Shown here piece by piece: positions 1 to 8,163 of a stretch of 47,940 nucleotides of DNA. This DNA comes from Aureococcus anophagefferens. Its lineage: Eukaryota; Sar; Pelagophyceae; Pelagomonadales; Pelagomonadaceae. A model generated the notes under the pieces. The model saw only the letters and a program-made list of their open reading frames with translations. It made no database searches and was not told the DNA's origin. The translations under genes were made by a program, and so were the position numbers. The DNA lies in NCBI RefSeq assembly GCF_000186865.1, contig NW_008705561.1, forward strand, positions 2,090,662 to 2,138,601. Direction: 5' to 3'. Within the stretch, counting starts at the first letter, position 1; each line of letters starts with the position of its first letter.

Positions 1-1
1 G

Positions 2-1426
2 CGCGCGGCCGGCGGGGACCGCGCGGCCCTCGACGCGGCGACGGCGTCGGAGCTCGCGGGGCTGCGCCGCGCGCGCGGCGTCGCCGGCGCCGCGTCCGCG
101 GGCAGGGTCGCGCGCGCGGGCGCGCGCGCCGCGCGCTACGAGCGCGAGGCCTGGGGCGACCACGGGCCCGGCGGCGGCGGCCGCGCGGACGGCGCGGCGC
201 CCGCGCGCGCGCCGCCCGCGCCCGCCGAGGAGCCGCCGGCGCCGCGCGCGTGGAAGAAGAAGCCCCGGGGCCGCGGGCTTCGGTCCGAGAGCCTCCCGCC
301 GGCGCCCTACGAGCCGCGGCCGGACCGGCGGCGGTCCGCGTCGCCGCGCTCGAGGCTCCGCCGCTCCGTGAGCCCCCGCGCGCGGCCACCGCCGGCCAAG
401 CCGCCGCCCGAGCCGGCGGTGGTGCCGCCCGCGAAACGACCCGAGCCGGCGGTGGTGCCGCCCGCGAGACGGCCCGAGCCGGCGCCAGCGCCCGCGAAAC
501 GGCCCGAGCCGGCGCCGGCGCCGCCGACGCCCGCGAGACGGCCCGAGCCGGCGGTGGTGCCGCCGATGCCCGCGAGACGGCCGCCGCCGCCGATGCCCGA
601 GCCGGCGCCGCCGACGCCCGCGAAACGGCCCGAGCCGGCGGTTGTACCGCCGACGCCCGCGAGGCGGCCGCCTCCCGCGACGGCGTCGCCCGCGCCCGCG
701 CGCGCGGCGCCGCCGCGGCGCGCGCGGAGCGCCCGGTCCGTGCCGCCGCCCGCGCCCGCGCCCGCGCGCGCGCCGCCGGCGCCCGCGGCGCCGCGCGCGC
801 GGTCGACGAGCCAGTCCGCGGAGCCGGAATCGGACGCGTCCGCGGACCCCTTCGCGGACCCCTTCGAGGCGCCGCGGCGCCGCGCGGCGCCGGCGCGCGA
901 GCCCGGCTTCATCCCGGACATGCCGGACCTCTCGCCCATCAAGGAGCGGCCCGCGCCGCGCCGCGAGGCGCCGCCGCCGCCGAAGCCCGCGCCGCCGAAG
1001 CCCGCGCCGCGCGGGGCCGCGGACGACGGCGACTACCCGACGTGGCGCACGGACCACGCCCAGTCCTGGCGGCGCCAGAGCGCGGCATCCTCGCCGCCGC
1101 CGCCGCCGGCGCCCGCGCGGCCGCCGGCCCCGGGCGACGCGGGCGACGCGGCCGCGCGCGTCGCGCGCTGGGCGAACCGCCGCGCGCTCGCGGACCTCCT
1201 CGCGGACCTCCCGGCCCTCGTCCCCGGCGCGCCGGCGCCCGGCGAGCGGCCCGACGCCCACGGCGTCCGCGGGGCCTACCTCCGCGCCGCGCGGTTCCTC
1301 CACCCGGACAAGCAGAAGAACCTGTCGCCGGACGCGCGCGACGTCGCGAACGAGTGCTTCCTCCTGCTCAAGGACAAGTACGAGCGCCACGCGACGGCGC
1401 TCGCCGCGAGGGAGCGGCGGGTTTAA
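2..1426 (+). CDS. Proline-rich protein with C-terminal auxilin-like J domain (5' truncated)
   Basis: The frame is open from base 2 with no stop until TAA at 1424-1426, so the gene begins outside the window; the GTG at 368 is not a credible start. The N-terminal visible part is Arg/Ala/Gly-rich. Nucleotides ~405-665 encode degenerate Pro-Glu-Pro-Ala repeats. The last ~60 residues hold a J-like helix pair with the HPD tripeptide at 1301-1309, followed by a helix ending in LLLKDKYE. A J domain at the extreme C terminus after a long disordered Pro-rich region is the arrangement of auxilin and GAK, which recruit Hsp70 to uncoat clathrin vesicles. The family assignment is inference; any J-domain co-chaperone would fit. 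It is very GC-rich, unlike the LRR gene downstream. Confidence 0.7.
   Translation, partial: RAAGGDRAALDAATASELAGLRRARGVAGAASAGRVARAGARAARYEREAWGDHGPGGGGRADGAAPARAPPAPAEEPPAPRAWKKKPRGRGLRSESLPPAPYEPRPDRRRSASPRSRLRRSVSPRARPPPAKPPPEPAVVPPAKRPEPAVVPPARRPEPAPAPAKRPEPAPAPPTPARRPEPAVVPPMPARRPPPPMPEPAPPTPAKRPEPAVVPPTPARRPPPATASPAPARAAPPRRARSARSVPPPAPAPARAPPAPAAPRARSTSQSAEPESDASADPFADPFEAPRRRAAPAREPGFIPDMPDLSPIKERPAPRREAPPPPKPAPPKPAPRGAADDGDYPTWRTDHAQSWRRQSAASSPPPPPAPARPPAPGDAGDAAARVARWANRRALADLLADLPALVPGAPAPGERPDAHGVRGAYLRAARFLHPDKQKNLSPDARDVANECFLLLKDKYERHATALAARERRV
405..665 (+). repeat. In-frame degenerate tandem repeat (PEPAxxPPxKR)
   Basis: Roughly eight imperfect units of about 30-36 nt, based on gcccgagccggcg followed by gcccgcgaaacg or gcccgcgagacg, encode Pro-Glu-Pro-Ala-Val/Pro blocks separated by Lys/Arg-Arg. 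The repeat stays in the frame of the J-domain gene and probably forms a flexible, length-variable linker. Confidence 0.75.
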
Positions 1427-1500
1427 CCTGGTTTAGACTTGTATGGGCTGTTGGCGTGGAGAGCTATGTATTTGGCGACTCGCCACAGTCCGGCGGCGCG

Positions 1501-2823
1501 ATGTCCGTGCAAAAAACGCTCGAGGACTTCTTTAGTGCGCGCACGACATCGTTGGCGCCGACGCCGAAACATTTCTACGTGCGCCTCGCAGCGCTGACGA
1601 CACATGGCGGATTCATGAGCGTGCTACCCCTCGTCGTCGAGTTCCTCGTCTGCGGCGAACCGCTCAAGGAGCTCAATCTTGTACCCGAAATGAAGGAATA
1701 CGAGGGCTATCGGGATGGCATCGGGAATTATAAAGGTCGTGAACTGCTGCGGCCCGGTGACCAAATTCATCTCGAAGCATGCGAACGCGCACTCGCGGTC
1801 GCGCGCAAACGGCACTCGAGTCTCCGGGCGCTACGTCTCGTGTCTAAGCCATGGCGCGACGGGGCCAAATGGGCCTACGATCGGGAGCTCCTACTGCAGG
1901 AGGTCTCGAAGCTTCCGCCGCCTGAAATCGTGCCGTTCCCCTTTCGCTGCATTCGTTGTCTCAAGTTGGACGCAGGCGACCATCATCGCAATAGCACGTA
2001 CCAGACGCAGGCGCTCCCTCTATGGTTCGGCAATCTCGCCCTTGTCGAGGAGCTGCACCTCGACACGGACCAATTCTTTTGCCTGCCCGCGCCTCCAGCG
2101 TTTCCGCGGCTGAGACGATTCTATTCCTGCTACAGCGAATTCGGAGACAAATCCGAAGAGGGCCTGCGCGACCGGCCTTTGGAGGTCGTCAGCCTGATGT
2201 GCGACCCGGGCGGCCCTTGGGATAGCCCGGAGTTCGATGCCAGAGTTGCTCGCGTCTTTCAACGGACGGTGTGCGGCTTGACGGTCCGCGAGATCGAATT
2301 TAACGGCCTCGGTTTCATGTCGCTGCCCGAAGGCCTCCGAGGCCTTCGACGACTGACCAAACTGGACATTTCTTCCTCGCACGTGACGACGCTGCCCGAG
2401 TGGCTGGGTGAGTCTCCGCTCGTTGAGTTAAAGCTCGGAGGATCGACGATCGAGACGCTCCCGCGGTCGTTACGGTCGTGCGCGTCATTGCGCATGCTGA
2501 ACTTGGCCTTCACCCCGCTTGGGACCGCACATACGTTCGATGGGCCCCGTGAGATCTATGTGCCCACCGGCATGGTCGAGCCTCGCGGCATGGGCGTCTA
2601 CGTCATGAATTTCGAGGATGTGCCAGAATCTGAGATCAGAAGACGAACGAACGAGTTGATGGGCATTTCACTCGCGCTCCCGGATCTGCGAATCCGATTC
2701 TCGTTCCAAGATGAGTCGGAACGCGGGTATTTTGATGGTCGTGAAGTCGAAGAAATTCCCAACTGGCACGCTCGCTGCGGCACACCGTGGACGGATCCGA
2801 CCTTTGACGCGCGCGATGACTAA
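1501..2823 (+). CDS. Leucine-rich-repeat protein, 440 aa
   Basis: ATG at 1501 is chosen because upstream in-frame sequence belongs to the preceding gene in another frame and to a 74-nt spacer. The N-terminal ~200 residues are unassigned; an early segment (LPLVVEFLVCGEPLKELNL) suggests an F-box-like or helical start but is not convincing. Residues ~200-350 carry LRR units with the pattern LxxLxIxxSxVTTLPEWL, then LVELKLGGSxIETLPRSL, then LRMLNLAFTPL, that is, the plant or Shoc2-like LRR type. LRRs are protein-binding scaffolds; no catalytic domain is seen and no signal peptide or membrane segment is evident. Base composition is clearly lower in GC and uses more A/T-ending codons than the flanking genes, and the gene opens the low-GC island that runs to about 8.0 kb. 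Confidence 0.75.
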   Translation: MSVQKTLEDFFSARTTSLAPTPKHFYVRLAALTTHGGFMSVLPLVVEFLVCGEPLKELNLVPEMKEYEGYRDGIGNYKGRELLRPGDQIHLEACERALAVARKRHSSLRALRLVSKPWRDGAKWAYDRELLLQEVSKLPPPEIVPFPFRCIRCLKLDAGDHHRNSTYQTQALPLWFGNLALVEELHLDTDQFFCLPAPPAFPRLRRFYSCYSEFGDKSEEGLRDRPLEVVSLMCDPGGPWDSPEFDARVARVFQRTVCGLTVREIEFNGLGFMSLPEGLRGLRRLTKLDISSSHVTTLPEWLGESPLVELKLGGSTIETLPRSLRSCASLRMLNLAFTPLGTAHTFDGPREIYVPTGMVEPRGMGVYVMNFEDVPESEIRRRTNELMGISLALPDLRIRFSFQDESERGYFDGREVEEIPNWHARCGTPWTDPTFDARDD

Positions 2824-2844
2824 GGTTATTCATAGATAGTAATG

Positions 2845-3789
2845 TTAGGGTCTGGAAACTTTGGCGCCGTAGCCGACCCCGGCCGTGTCCGAGGGCGCGC
2901 GGCAATATTTCTTGTGCGTCGGCCAGGCCTGCTTCTGGCAGTCCTTGCCGCAGTAGACCGCGGCTTTGCACCGCGCGCACGCGAGGAGCTTCTTCCCGCG
3001 GCTGTCGAGGCGCTCGCCGCACCCCGCGCACATGGCGACCTTGGACCCGTCGTCGAGCTTGACCCTGGGTGTTCGACCCGCGGTCGTGCGAGCGATGAGC
3101 TGCTGGGCGACCTTGCAACACACGATGTTTGTGTCCTTCGCCTTCGGATCCCAGGACGCGGCGGAGAGAGGCATCGACAAATCCGACGACGCGAGAGTCA
3201 TGCCCTCGCAGTCTTTCTCCACCCGCGTGGCCGCGCAGGAGCCGCAGACGATGGCGCACGCGGCCGTCGAGCGCGCGCGCTCCTGCATCTCCTCGGCGGC
3301 CTCGGGCGTGAAGGGCGCCGTGAAGCGGTTCCGGTCTCCGTGGGCCCGCGCTTGGTCGCGCTCGTCGCGGTACCCCTGGATCAACTCCTTGAACCGGAGG
3401 CTATATTCCGGGTGCGTCCAAACGCGATGGAACGCGTCCGCCTGTCGCACGTAGTCTACGGGGTCGAGTTCGTCGTCGCGCCGCGCGGGAATCTCCTCCG
3501 CGTCCTCGAACAAGTGCGGGTTCCCGTCTTCGAAGACCAGGAGCGCCAGGAAGTCGCAGCGGTCGATGAGGGGCATCGTCATGCGAATCTTGCGGAGCGA
3601 CAGGAAGCCGGGCGTGCGCCCGTAGAGGAGATGCTCCTTGCCCTTTGGGGGGGTACATTTCGCGACCTCGGCTTTGTACTTCGCTATCAATTTCGACCGC
3701 TCGGCTTGGCTGAGACCACGGGTCGTTTTCGGCCAGTCCGCTGGCAGGCTCGCCTTGGACGCCTTCTTGGATGGGTTTGATTTCGGCAT
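2845..3789 (-). CDS. MYND zinc-finger protein, 314 aa
   Basis: The start is ATG at 3789. The C terminus (residues ~254-296) is a clear MYND finger: CAGC, then CARC, then YCGKDCQ, a Trp and HKKYC, giving the C-x2-C/C-x2-C/C-x3-C/H-x3-C pattern. MYND fingers bind proline-rich partner peptides. The N-terminal 250 residues are mixed-charge, have no recognised domain, and include two CxxC pairs around residues 180-190. It is followed on the same strand (upstream in transcription) by three larger MYND genes and shares with them the upstream motif TTTTGAGCGATTTTGCC, but its protein is otherwise unrelated to theirs. Function unknown. Confidence 0.75.
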   Translation of the reverse strand: MPKSNPSKKASKASLPADWPKTTRGLSQAERSKLIAKYKAEVAKCTPPKGKEHLLYGRTPGFLSLRKIRMTMPLIDRCDFLALLVFEDGNPHLFEDAEEIPARRDDELDPVDYVRQADAFHRVWTHPEYSLRFKELIQGYRDERDQARAHGDRNRFTAPFTPEAAEEMQERARSTAACAIVCGSCAATRVEKDCEGMTLASSDLSMPLSAASWDPKAKDTNIVCCKVAQQLIARTTAGRTPRVKLDDGSKVAMCAGCGERLDSRGKKLLACARCKAAVYCGKDCQKQAWPTHKKYCRAPSDTAGVGYGAKVSRP

Positions 3790-3818
3790 AGCGCAGCTTG
3801 ACTCGGAGCTCGATCAAT

Positions 3819-3835
3819 GGCAAAATCGCTCAAAA
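3819..3835 (-). promoter_or_regulatory. Conserved upstream motif, copy A
   Basis: TTTTGAGCGATTTTGCC on the minus strand begins 46 nt before the ATG of the 314-aa MYND gene and ends 29 nt before it. The same 17-mer, or a 2-nt-shorter form, lies upstream of all three other MYND genes (5208-5222, 6610-6626, 7971-7987). It could be a core promoter or 5' UTR element, or simply part of the duplicated unit. Confidence 0.4.
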
Positions 3836-4079
3836 TCTTACACCCCGGGCTAAATCCACCCCCATAGCATCGCGTTCATGTCGTTCTCCATGCCCGCCTC
3901 GGCGGCGGCGTCGTCCTTGCGCCAGGCGGGCTTCGCGTTCAAGAACGCCAGGCACCAGACCGCGAAGGTCGGCGCGGAGAGGAACGCGGCGACGATGACG
4001 CCGAGGCCGAGCACGACTCGCCCGCGCGCAAGCGCAGTGTCCCGGGCTCGGGCAACGACGCGGCGTAAAGATTGTTAGG
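3836..4079 (-). pseudogene. Relic A: 3' fragment of a membrane-protein gene
   Basis: Read on the minus strand, this spacer has an open stretch of about 60 codons ending at TAG (3850-3852). It encodes a hydrophobic segment (VVLGLGVIVAAFLSAPTFAV), then WCLAFLNAKPAWRK and a short acidic tail. No start or upstream exon is present, and it abuts the stop of the next MYND gene. Three further copies with indels and substitutions occupy the equivalent spacers (relics B-D). I read it as the tail of a membrane protein captured in the tandem duplication unit. Copy A is the least damaged; the intact parent gene is not in this window. Confidence 0.5.
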
Positions 4080-5150
4080 CTATAGTCCTCGCGCGTCGAG
4101 GGCCGCGAGGGCCTTTATAGCTCCTTCGTGGCCCTTGGCAGCGGCGCGCTCGAACCAATATCTTGCTTTGCCGAGGTCGACTTCCGTGCCTTCTCCGTCC
4201 CTGTAACAGCAGCCAAGGTTGGTCTCTCCATCGGTATATCCTTGATCCGCCGCGAGCGCGTAGTACCGGAACGCTTCTTCAAACTTCTCCTCAGCATCAA
4301 GTAAAACCGCTAAATTGTGTTGCGCGAGCGCGTGGCCTCGGTCTGCGGCCGCGCGATACAGCCGCTCCGCCTTCTTCTTGTCCAGCTTGACGCCTTCCCC
4401 ATACTCGTACGCTTCCCCGAGAGATTCCATTGCTTCCGCATCGCCGAGCTCCACGGCGCGCTTCCAAATCTTTGCGGCTTTCTTATCGGATTTCACGAGG
4501 CCGTACCAACCTTTGTGGTACGCGCCTCCCAAAGACGTAATTGCTTCCGGCACCTCGTTCTCCACATGGCGGCGAAGTTGCGCGAGTGTTTCCGCATTGG
4601 TTTTTGGGGCCGGTACACGACAGAGGGGACACTCGTTTCCGATCTTGTCCGCGCACGATCGGCAGACCCTCCGGCAGCAACATATGCGAAGCACGCCCGT
4701 CGCATTCACGTCCCACTCCTCGAGGCAGATCGGGCACCGCGACCCGTACCACGCCGAGAGCGGCTCCCGCTCCGGGTCCGCCTCGCGCCGCGCCCGCGCC
4801 GCCTCGTGTTCCGCCGCGATGCGCGCGCGGACCTCGTCGGCGTGCGACCGCGGCGCGGGGCCGTAGAACACGTCCCGCGGCGGCGACGGCGGGGGCGTCG
4901 GCGCTTCCGCCCGCGCCGCCTCCGCCGCGCGCTCGCTTCGGATCTTCTTGCACGCCTTTCGGTGGCCCCGCTCGCGCCAGTCGATGCGTTGGCATTCAGT
5001 CGAACAATACTGTGTAGTTCCGCACGGGCAGTTCAGCAAAATTCTCGGTTTCGCCCCACAAATCGTGCACGTCAAACGCAGCTGTAGCGCTTTCGCCCGC
5101 GCCTTCTTCTCTTCGTATTCGCGCTGCTTCTCGACGTAATCGGCGTTCAT
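4080..5150 (-). CDS. MYND + RING-like + Sel1-repeat protein, tandem copy 1 (356 aa)
   Basis: ATG at 5150, stop TAG at 4080-4082. Residues 28-67 form a MYND finger (C28, C31, C41, C43, C49, C53, H63, C67). Residues 70-138 are a Pro-rich and Ala/Arg-rich helical linker. Residues 139-178 are a RING-like Cys cluster (CPIC, CCCRRVCRSC, CPLC). Residues ~195-350 hold four Sel1 repeats (A-x3-LG-x-AY-x-GxGV pattern). Sel1 repeats are scaffolds, and a RING with MYND suggests a ubiquitin-ligase adaptor, but this is inference. The linker and RING start are almost identical in the three tandem copies while the MYND and Sel1 parts diverge, which suggests gene conversion. Such MYND/RING-Sel1 proteins are, to my knowledge, abundant in marine stramenopile genomes. 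Confidence 0.8.
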   Translation of the reverse strand: MNADYVEKQREYEEKKARAKALQLRLTCTICGAKPRILLNCPCGTTQYCSTECQRIDWRERGHRKACKKIRSERAAEAARAEAPTPPPSPPRDVFYGPAPRSHADEVRARIAAEHEAARARREADPEREPLSAWYGSRCPICLEEWDVNATGVLRICCCRRVCRSCADKIGNECPLCRVPAPKTNAETLAQLRRHVENEVPEAITSLGGAYHKGWYGLVKSDKKAAKIWKRAVELGDAEAMESLGEAYEYGEGVKLDKKKAERLYRAAADRGHALAQHNLAVLLDAEEKFEEAFRYYALAADQGYTDGETNLGCCYRDGEGTEVDLGKARYWFERAAAKGHEGAIKALAALDARGL

Positions 5151-5207
5151 GATCGTTTGCGGGCGGCGCGCGGGCGACTTTTTTGCCTCTCCTCACCACA
5201 TACGCGA

Positions 5208-5222
5208 GGCAATCGCTCAAAA
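5208..5222 (-). promoter_or_regulatory. Conserved upstream motif, copy B (2 nt shorter)
   Basis: TTTTGAGCGATTGCC on the minus strand, ending 57 nt upstream of the ATG of tandem copy 1. It is the same element as at 3819, 6610 and 7971, with a 2-nt deletion. Confidence 0.35.
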
Positions 5223-5464
5223 CTCGACCCCAGGGTTGGCCCCACCCCTAGGGCACCACATTCATGTCGTTCTCCATGCCCCCTCGGCGGCTTGGTCGGC
5301 CTTGCGCCAGGCGGGCTTGGCGTTCAGGAACGCGAGGCACCAGACCGCGAAGGTCGGCGCGGAGAGGAACGCCGCGGCGACGACGCCAAGGCCAAGCGCG
5401 ACTCGCCCGCGCGCAAGCGCAGAATTCCCGGGCTCAGGCGACGACGCGGGGTCAGATTGTTAGG
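5223..5464 (-). pseudogene. Relic B: frameshifted copy of the membrane-protein tail
   Basis: Homologous to relic A over the whole spacer. The minus-strand reading again gives the hydrophobic stretch followed by FLNAKPAWRK, but one base is missing in the acidic tail (GAGGGGGCATGG against GAGGCGGGCATGG in A). The frame therefore shifts and ends early. The junction sequence attgttaggcta next to the MYND stop is shared with A. Confidence 0.5.
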
Positions 5465-6523
5465 CTAAGTTTGCGTGTCGAGGTGCGCGAGGTTCTGTGT
5501 CGCTTTCTCGTGGCCCTTGGCAGCGGCGCGCTCGAGCCAGTATCTGGCTTTGCCGAGGTCGACTTCCGTGCCTTCTCCTTCCATGTAACACACGCCAAGG
5601 TTGTGCTCCGCATCGGTATAGCCTTGATCCGCCGAGAGCGCGTAGTACCGGAACGCTTCTTCAAATCTCTTTTCAGAATCAAGTAAAAACGCTAAATTGG
5701 CTTGCGCGACCGCGTCGCCCCGATCTGCGGCCGCGCGATACAGCTTCATCGCCTTCTTCTTGTCCAGCTTGACGCCTTCCCCATCCTCGTACATTTCCCC
5801 AAGAAGTACCACCGCCCGCGCATCTCCGAGCTCCACACCGCGCTTCCAAATCTTCGCGGCTTTCTTATCGGATTTCACGAGGCCGTACCAACCGTGGCGG
5901 TACGCACTTCCCAAAAACGTAATCGCTTCCGGCACCTCGTTCTCCACATGGCGACGAAGACGCGCGAGGTCTTCCGCATCGTCTTCTGCGCACGGTATAC
6001 GACAGAAGGGACACGCGCCGAAGCCGATCTTGTCCTGGCACGATTGGCAGACCTTTCGGCAGCAGCAGACGCGAAGCACGCCCGAACCATTCACGTCCCA
6101 CTCCTCGAGACAGATCGGGCACCGCGACCCGTATCGCGCAGACAGCGGCTCCCGCTCCGGGTTCGCCTCGCGCCGCGCGCGGGCCGCCTCGTGCTCCGCG
6201 GCGATGCGCGCGCGGACCTCGTCGGCGTGCGACCGCGGCGCGGGGCCGTAGAACACGTCCCGCGGCGGCGACGGCGGGGGCGTCGGCGCCTCGGCCCGCG
6301 CCGCCTCCGCGGCCTGGATCTTCTTGCAGACCTTCCGGTGGCCCCGGTCGCGCCAGTCGATGCGTTGGCAGTCCGTCGAACAGTAGGCCGTCGTGCCGCA
6401 ACCTAAACAAGCCTTGGCCTTGTCGGCGCCGCAAATCGTGCAGGTCTTGAGAGTGTCGAGTTTTTTGCCCCTCGCTCGGGCCATGCGATTCTCATACTCC
6501 AACTTCTTCTCCCGCCACGACAT
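5465..6523 (-). CDS. MYND + RING-like + Sel1-repeat protein, tandem copy 2 (352 aa)
   Basis: I choose ATG at 6523 rather than an in-frame ATG at 6649, because the upstream 42 codons read through spacer shared with the other units and the other copies start at the equivalent place. The MYND finger is at residues 28-66, the Pro-rich linker at 67-134, the RING-like cluster (CPIC, CCCRKVCQSC, CPFC) at 135-175, and four Sel1 repeats follow. The first 45 residues and the second MYND knuckle (CLGCGTTAYC) differ strongly from copies 1 and 3, while the linker is nearly identical to copy 1. This patchwork suggests partial gene conversion. The role is presumably as for copy 1. Confidence 0.8.
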   Translation of the reverse strand: MSWREKKLEYENRMARARGKKLDTLKTCTICGADKAKACLGCGTTAYCSTDCQRIDWRDRGHRKVCKKIQAAEAARAEAPTPPPSPPRDVFYGPAPRSHADEVRARIAAEHEAARARREANPEREPLSARYGSRCPICLEEWDVNGSGVLRVCCCRKVCQSCQDKIGFGACPFCRIPCAEDDAEDLARLRRHVENEVPEAITFLGSAYRHGWYGLVKSDKKAAKIWKRGVELGDARAVVLLGEMYEDGEGVKLDKKKAMKLYRAAADRGDAVAQANLAFLLDSEKRFEEAFRYYALSADQGYTDAEHNLGVCYMEGEGTEVDLGKARYWLERAAAKGHEKATQNLAHLDTQT

Positions 6524-6609
6524 GACTCGGCGCGCGTGTTTTACCGGGGGCGTCGCCACAAGGTGACTACCTCGACTCGATCGGGCCTCGATCGCAATCT
6601 GATCGCAAA

Positions 6610-6626
6610 GGCAAAATCGCTCAAAA
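6610..6626 (-). promoter_or_regulatory. Conserved upstream motif, copy C
   Basis: TTTTGAGCGATTTTGCC on the minus strand, ending 86 nt upstream of the chosen ATG of tandem copy 2; identical to the copies at 3819 and 7971. Confidence 0.35.
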
Positions 6627-6857
6627 CCCGACCCCAGGGCTAAGCCCACGCCTAGAGCAACGCGCTCATGTCGTTCTCCATGCCCCCCTCGGCGTCGTCG
6701 TCGACTTGCGCCAGGCGGGCTTCGCGTTCAGAAACGCCAGGCACCAGACCGCAAAGGTCGGCGCGGAGCGGAACGCGGCAGCGCCAATCACGACTCCGAG
6801 TCGCCCGCGCGCAAGCGCAGCATCTCGGGCTCGGGCGACGACGCAGCGTAAAAATTG
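6627..6857 (-). pseudogene. Relic C: degraded copy of the membrane-protein tail
   Basis: Alignable to relics A and B (caggcgggcttcgcgttca, the gcaccagaccgc block, cccgcgcgcaagcgcag), but with several indels, so no continuous frame remains. It occupies the same position, between the stop of tandem copy 3 and the upstream motif of copy 2. Confidence 0.45.
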
Positions 6858-7910
6858 TTAGACTATGCTCGCGTCGAGGAGCGCGAGGGACCTTATAGCT
6901 TTCTCGTGGCCCTTGGCAGCGGCGCGCTCGAACCAGTATCTGGCTTTGCCGAGGTCGACTTCCGTGCCTTCTCCGTTCCCGTAACAGCAGCCAAGCGAAT
7001 TCTCCGCACAGGTAAAGCCTTGATCCGCCGCGAGCGCGTAGTACCGGAACGCTTCTTCAGGTCTCTCCTCAGAAAGTAGATGCCCTAGATTGTTTTGCGC
7101 GACCGCGTCGCCCCGACCTGCGGCCATGCGAACGAGCCGCTCCGCCTTCTTCTTGTCCAGCTTGACGCCACTCCCTTCCCAGTATATTTTTCCAAGGTGT
7201 CTCATCGCTTCCACGTTCCCGAGCTCCGCGGCGCGCTTCCACATTTTTGCGGCTTTCTTATCGGATTTCACGAGGTCCAACCGACCGAGGTGGTACAAGT
7301 CTCCCAAATACGAAATCGCCTCCGGCACCTCGTTCTCCACATGGCGGCGAAGACGCGCGAGCAGCTCCGCATTGCTGTTTGCGCATGGTAATCGACAGAG
7401 AGCACAGGCCTCGAGTCCGATCTTGTCCTCGCACGATAGGCAGACCTTTCGGCAGCAACAGATGCGAAGCATGCCCGGATCATTCACGTCCCACTCCTCG
7501 AGGCAGATCGGGCACCGCGACCCCCACCGCGCCGACGCCGGCTCGGGCTCCGGGTTCGCCTCGCGCCGCGCCCGGGCGGCTTCGTGTTCCGCCGCGATGC
7601 GCGCGCGGACCTCGTCGGCGTGCGACCGCGGCGCGGGTCCGTAGAACACCTCGCGCGGTGGCGACGGCGGGGGCGTCGGCGCTTCCGCCGCGCGCTTCCG
7701 GATCTTCTTGCAGACCTTCCGGTGGCCCCGGTCGCGCCAGTCGATCCGTTGGCAGTCTGTACTACAATATTGTGTCGTCCCGCAGGGACACTTCAGCAAG
7801 GTTCTCGGTTTCGCCCCACAAATCGTGCACGTCAAACGCAGCTGTAGCGCTTTCGCCCGCGCCTTCTTCTCTTCGTATTCGCGCTGCTTCTCGACGTACT
7901 CGGCCTTCAT
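6858..7910 (-). CDS. MYND + RING-like + Sel1-repeat protein, tandem copy 3 (350 aa)
   Basis: The start is ATG at 7910. The first 50 residues are nearly identical to copy 1 (same QREYEEKKARAKALQLRLTC run), with the MYND finger at 28-67, the linker at 68-132, the RING-like cluster (CPIC, CCCRKVCLSC, CALC) at 133-173, and four Sel1 repeats after residue ~190. The last RING pair is CALC instead of CPLC or CPFC, so metal ligands are kept. The third Sel1 repeat is shortened by two residues compared with copies 1 and 2. It is the first unit of the array in the direction of transcription. Confidence 0.8.
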   Translation of the reverse strand: MKAEYVEKQREYEEKKARAKALQLRLTCTICGAKPRTLLKCPCGTTQYCSTDCQRIDWRDRGHRKVCKKIRKRAAEAPTPPPSPPREVFYGPAPRSHADEVRARIAAEHEAARARREANPEPEPASARWGSRCPICLEEWDVNDPGMLRICCCRKVCLSCEDKIGLEACALCRLPCANSNAELLARLRRHVENEVPEAISYLGDLYHLGRLDLVKSDKKAAKMWKRAAELGNVEAMRHLGKIYWEGSGVKLDKKKAERLVRMAAGRGDAVAQNNLGHLLSEERPEEAFRYYALAADQGFTCAENSLGCCYGNGEGTEVDLGKARYWFERAAAKGHEKAIRSLALLDASIV

Positions 7911-7970
7911 GATCGTTTGCGGGGCGGTGCGCGGGGGCTATGTACAGTGTTGGGTGGCTCGATCACGCAG

Positions 7971-7987
7971 GGCAAAATCGCTCAAAA
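7971..7987 (-). promoter_or_regulatory. Conserved upstream motif, copy D
   Basis: TTTTGAGCGATTTTGCC on the minus strand, ending 60 nt upstream of the ATG of tandem copy 3. Confidence 0.35.
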
Positions 7988-8160
7988 TCTTACCCCACGC
8001 CTACTTAAGCCCACCCCTAGAAGGCTCCTAGAGCATCGCGTTCATGTCGTAAACCACGCCCCCCCTCGCGCCACCCAGGCTTCGCGTTCAAGAACGCCAG
8101 AATCCAGACCGCGAAGAGGAACGCCGCCGCGGCGGCGGCGCCCGCGTTACTAAAACACAC
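7988..8160 (-). pseudogene. Relic D: shortest copy of the membrane-protein tail
   Basis: Contains the shared ends (gcgttcatgtcgt, ggcttcgcgttcaagaacgc, ccagaccgcgaag) with a ~20-nt internal deletion and an early end in a GCC-rich run. It lies at the right edge of the low-GC island, directly beside the stop of the TOM1-like gene. It shows that the repeated spacer predates, or marks the border of, the tandem array. Confidence 0.4.
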
Positions 8161-8163
8161 AGG

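Noticed and set aside
405..665. CRISPR-like or satellite reading of the regular repeats
   Set aside because: The units are not separated by unique spacers, stay in the frame of the J-domain gene, and encode Pro/Glu/Ala peptides. A coding repeat is the better reading.
2842..3780. 312-codon plus-strand frame
   Set aside because: Antisense of the MYND gene. The MYND metal-ligand pattern on the minus strand is far more convincing.
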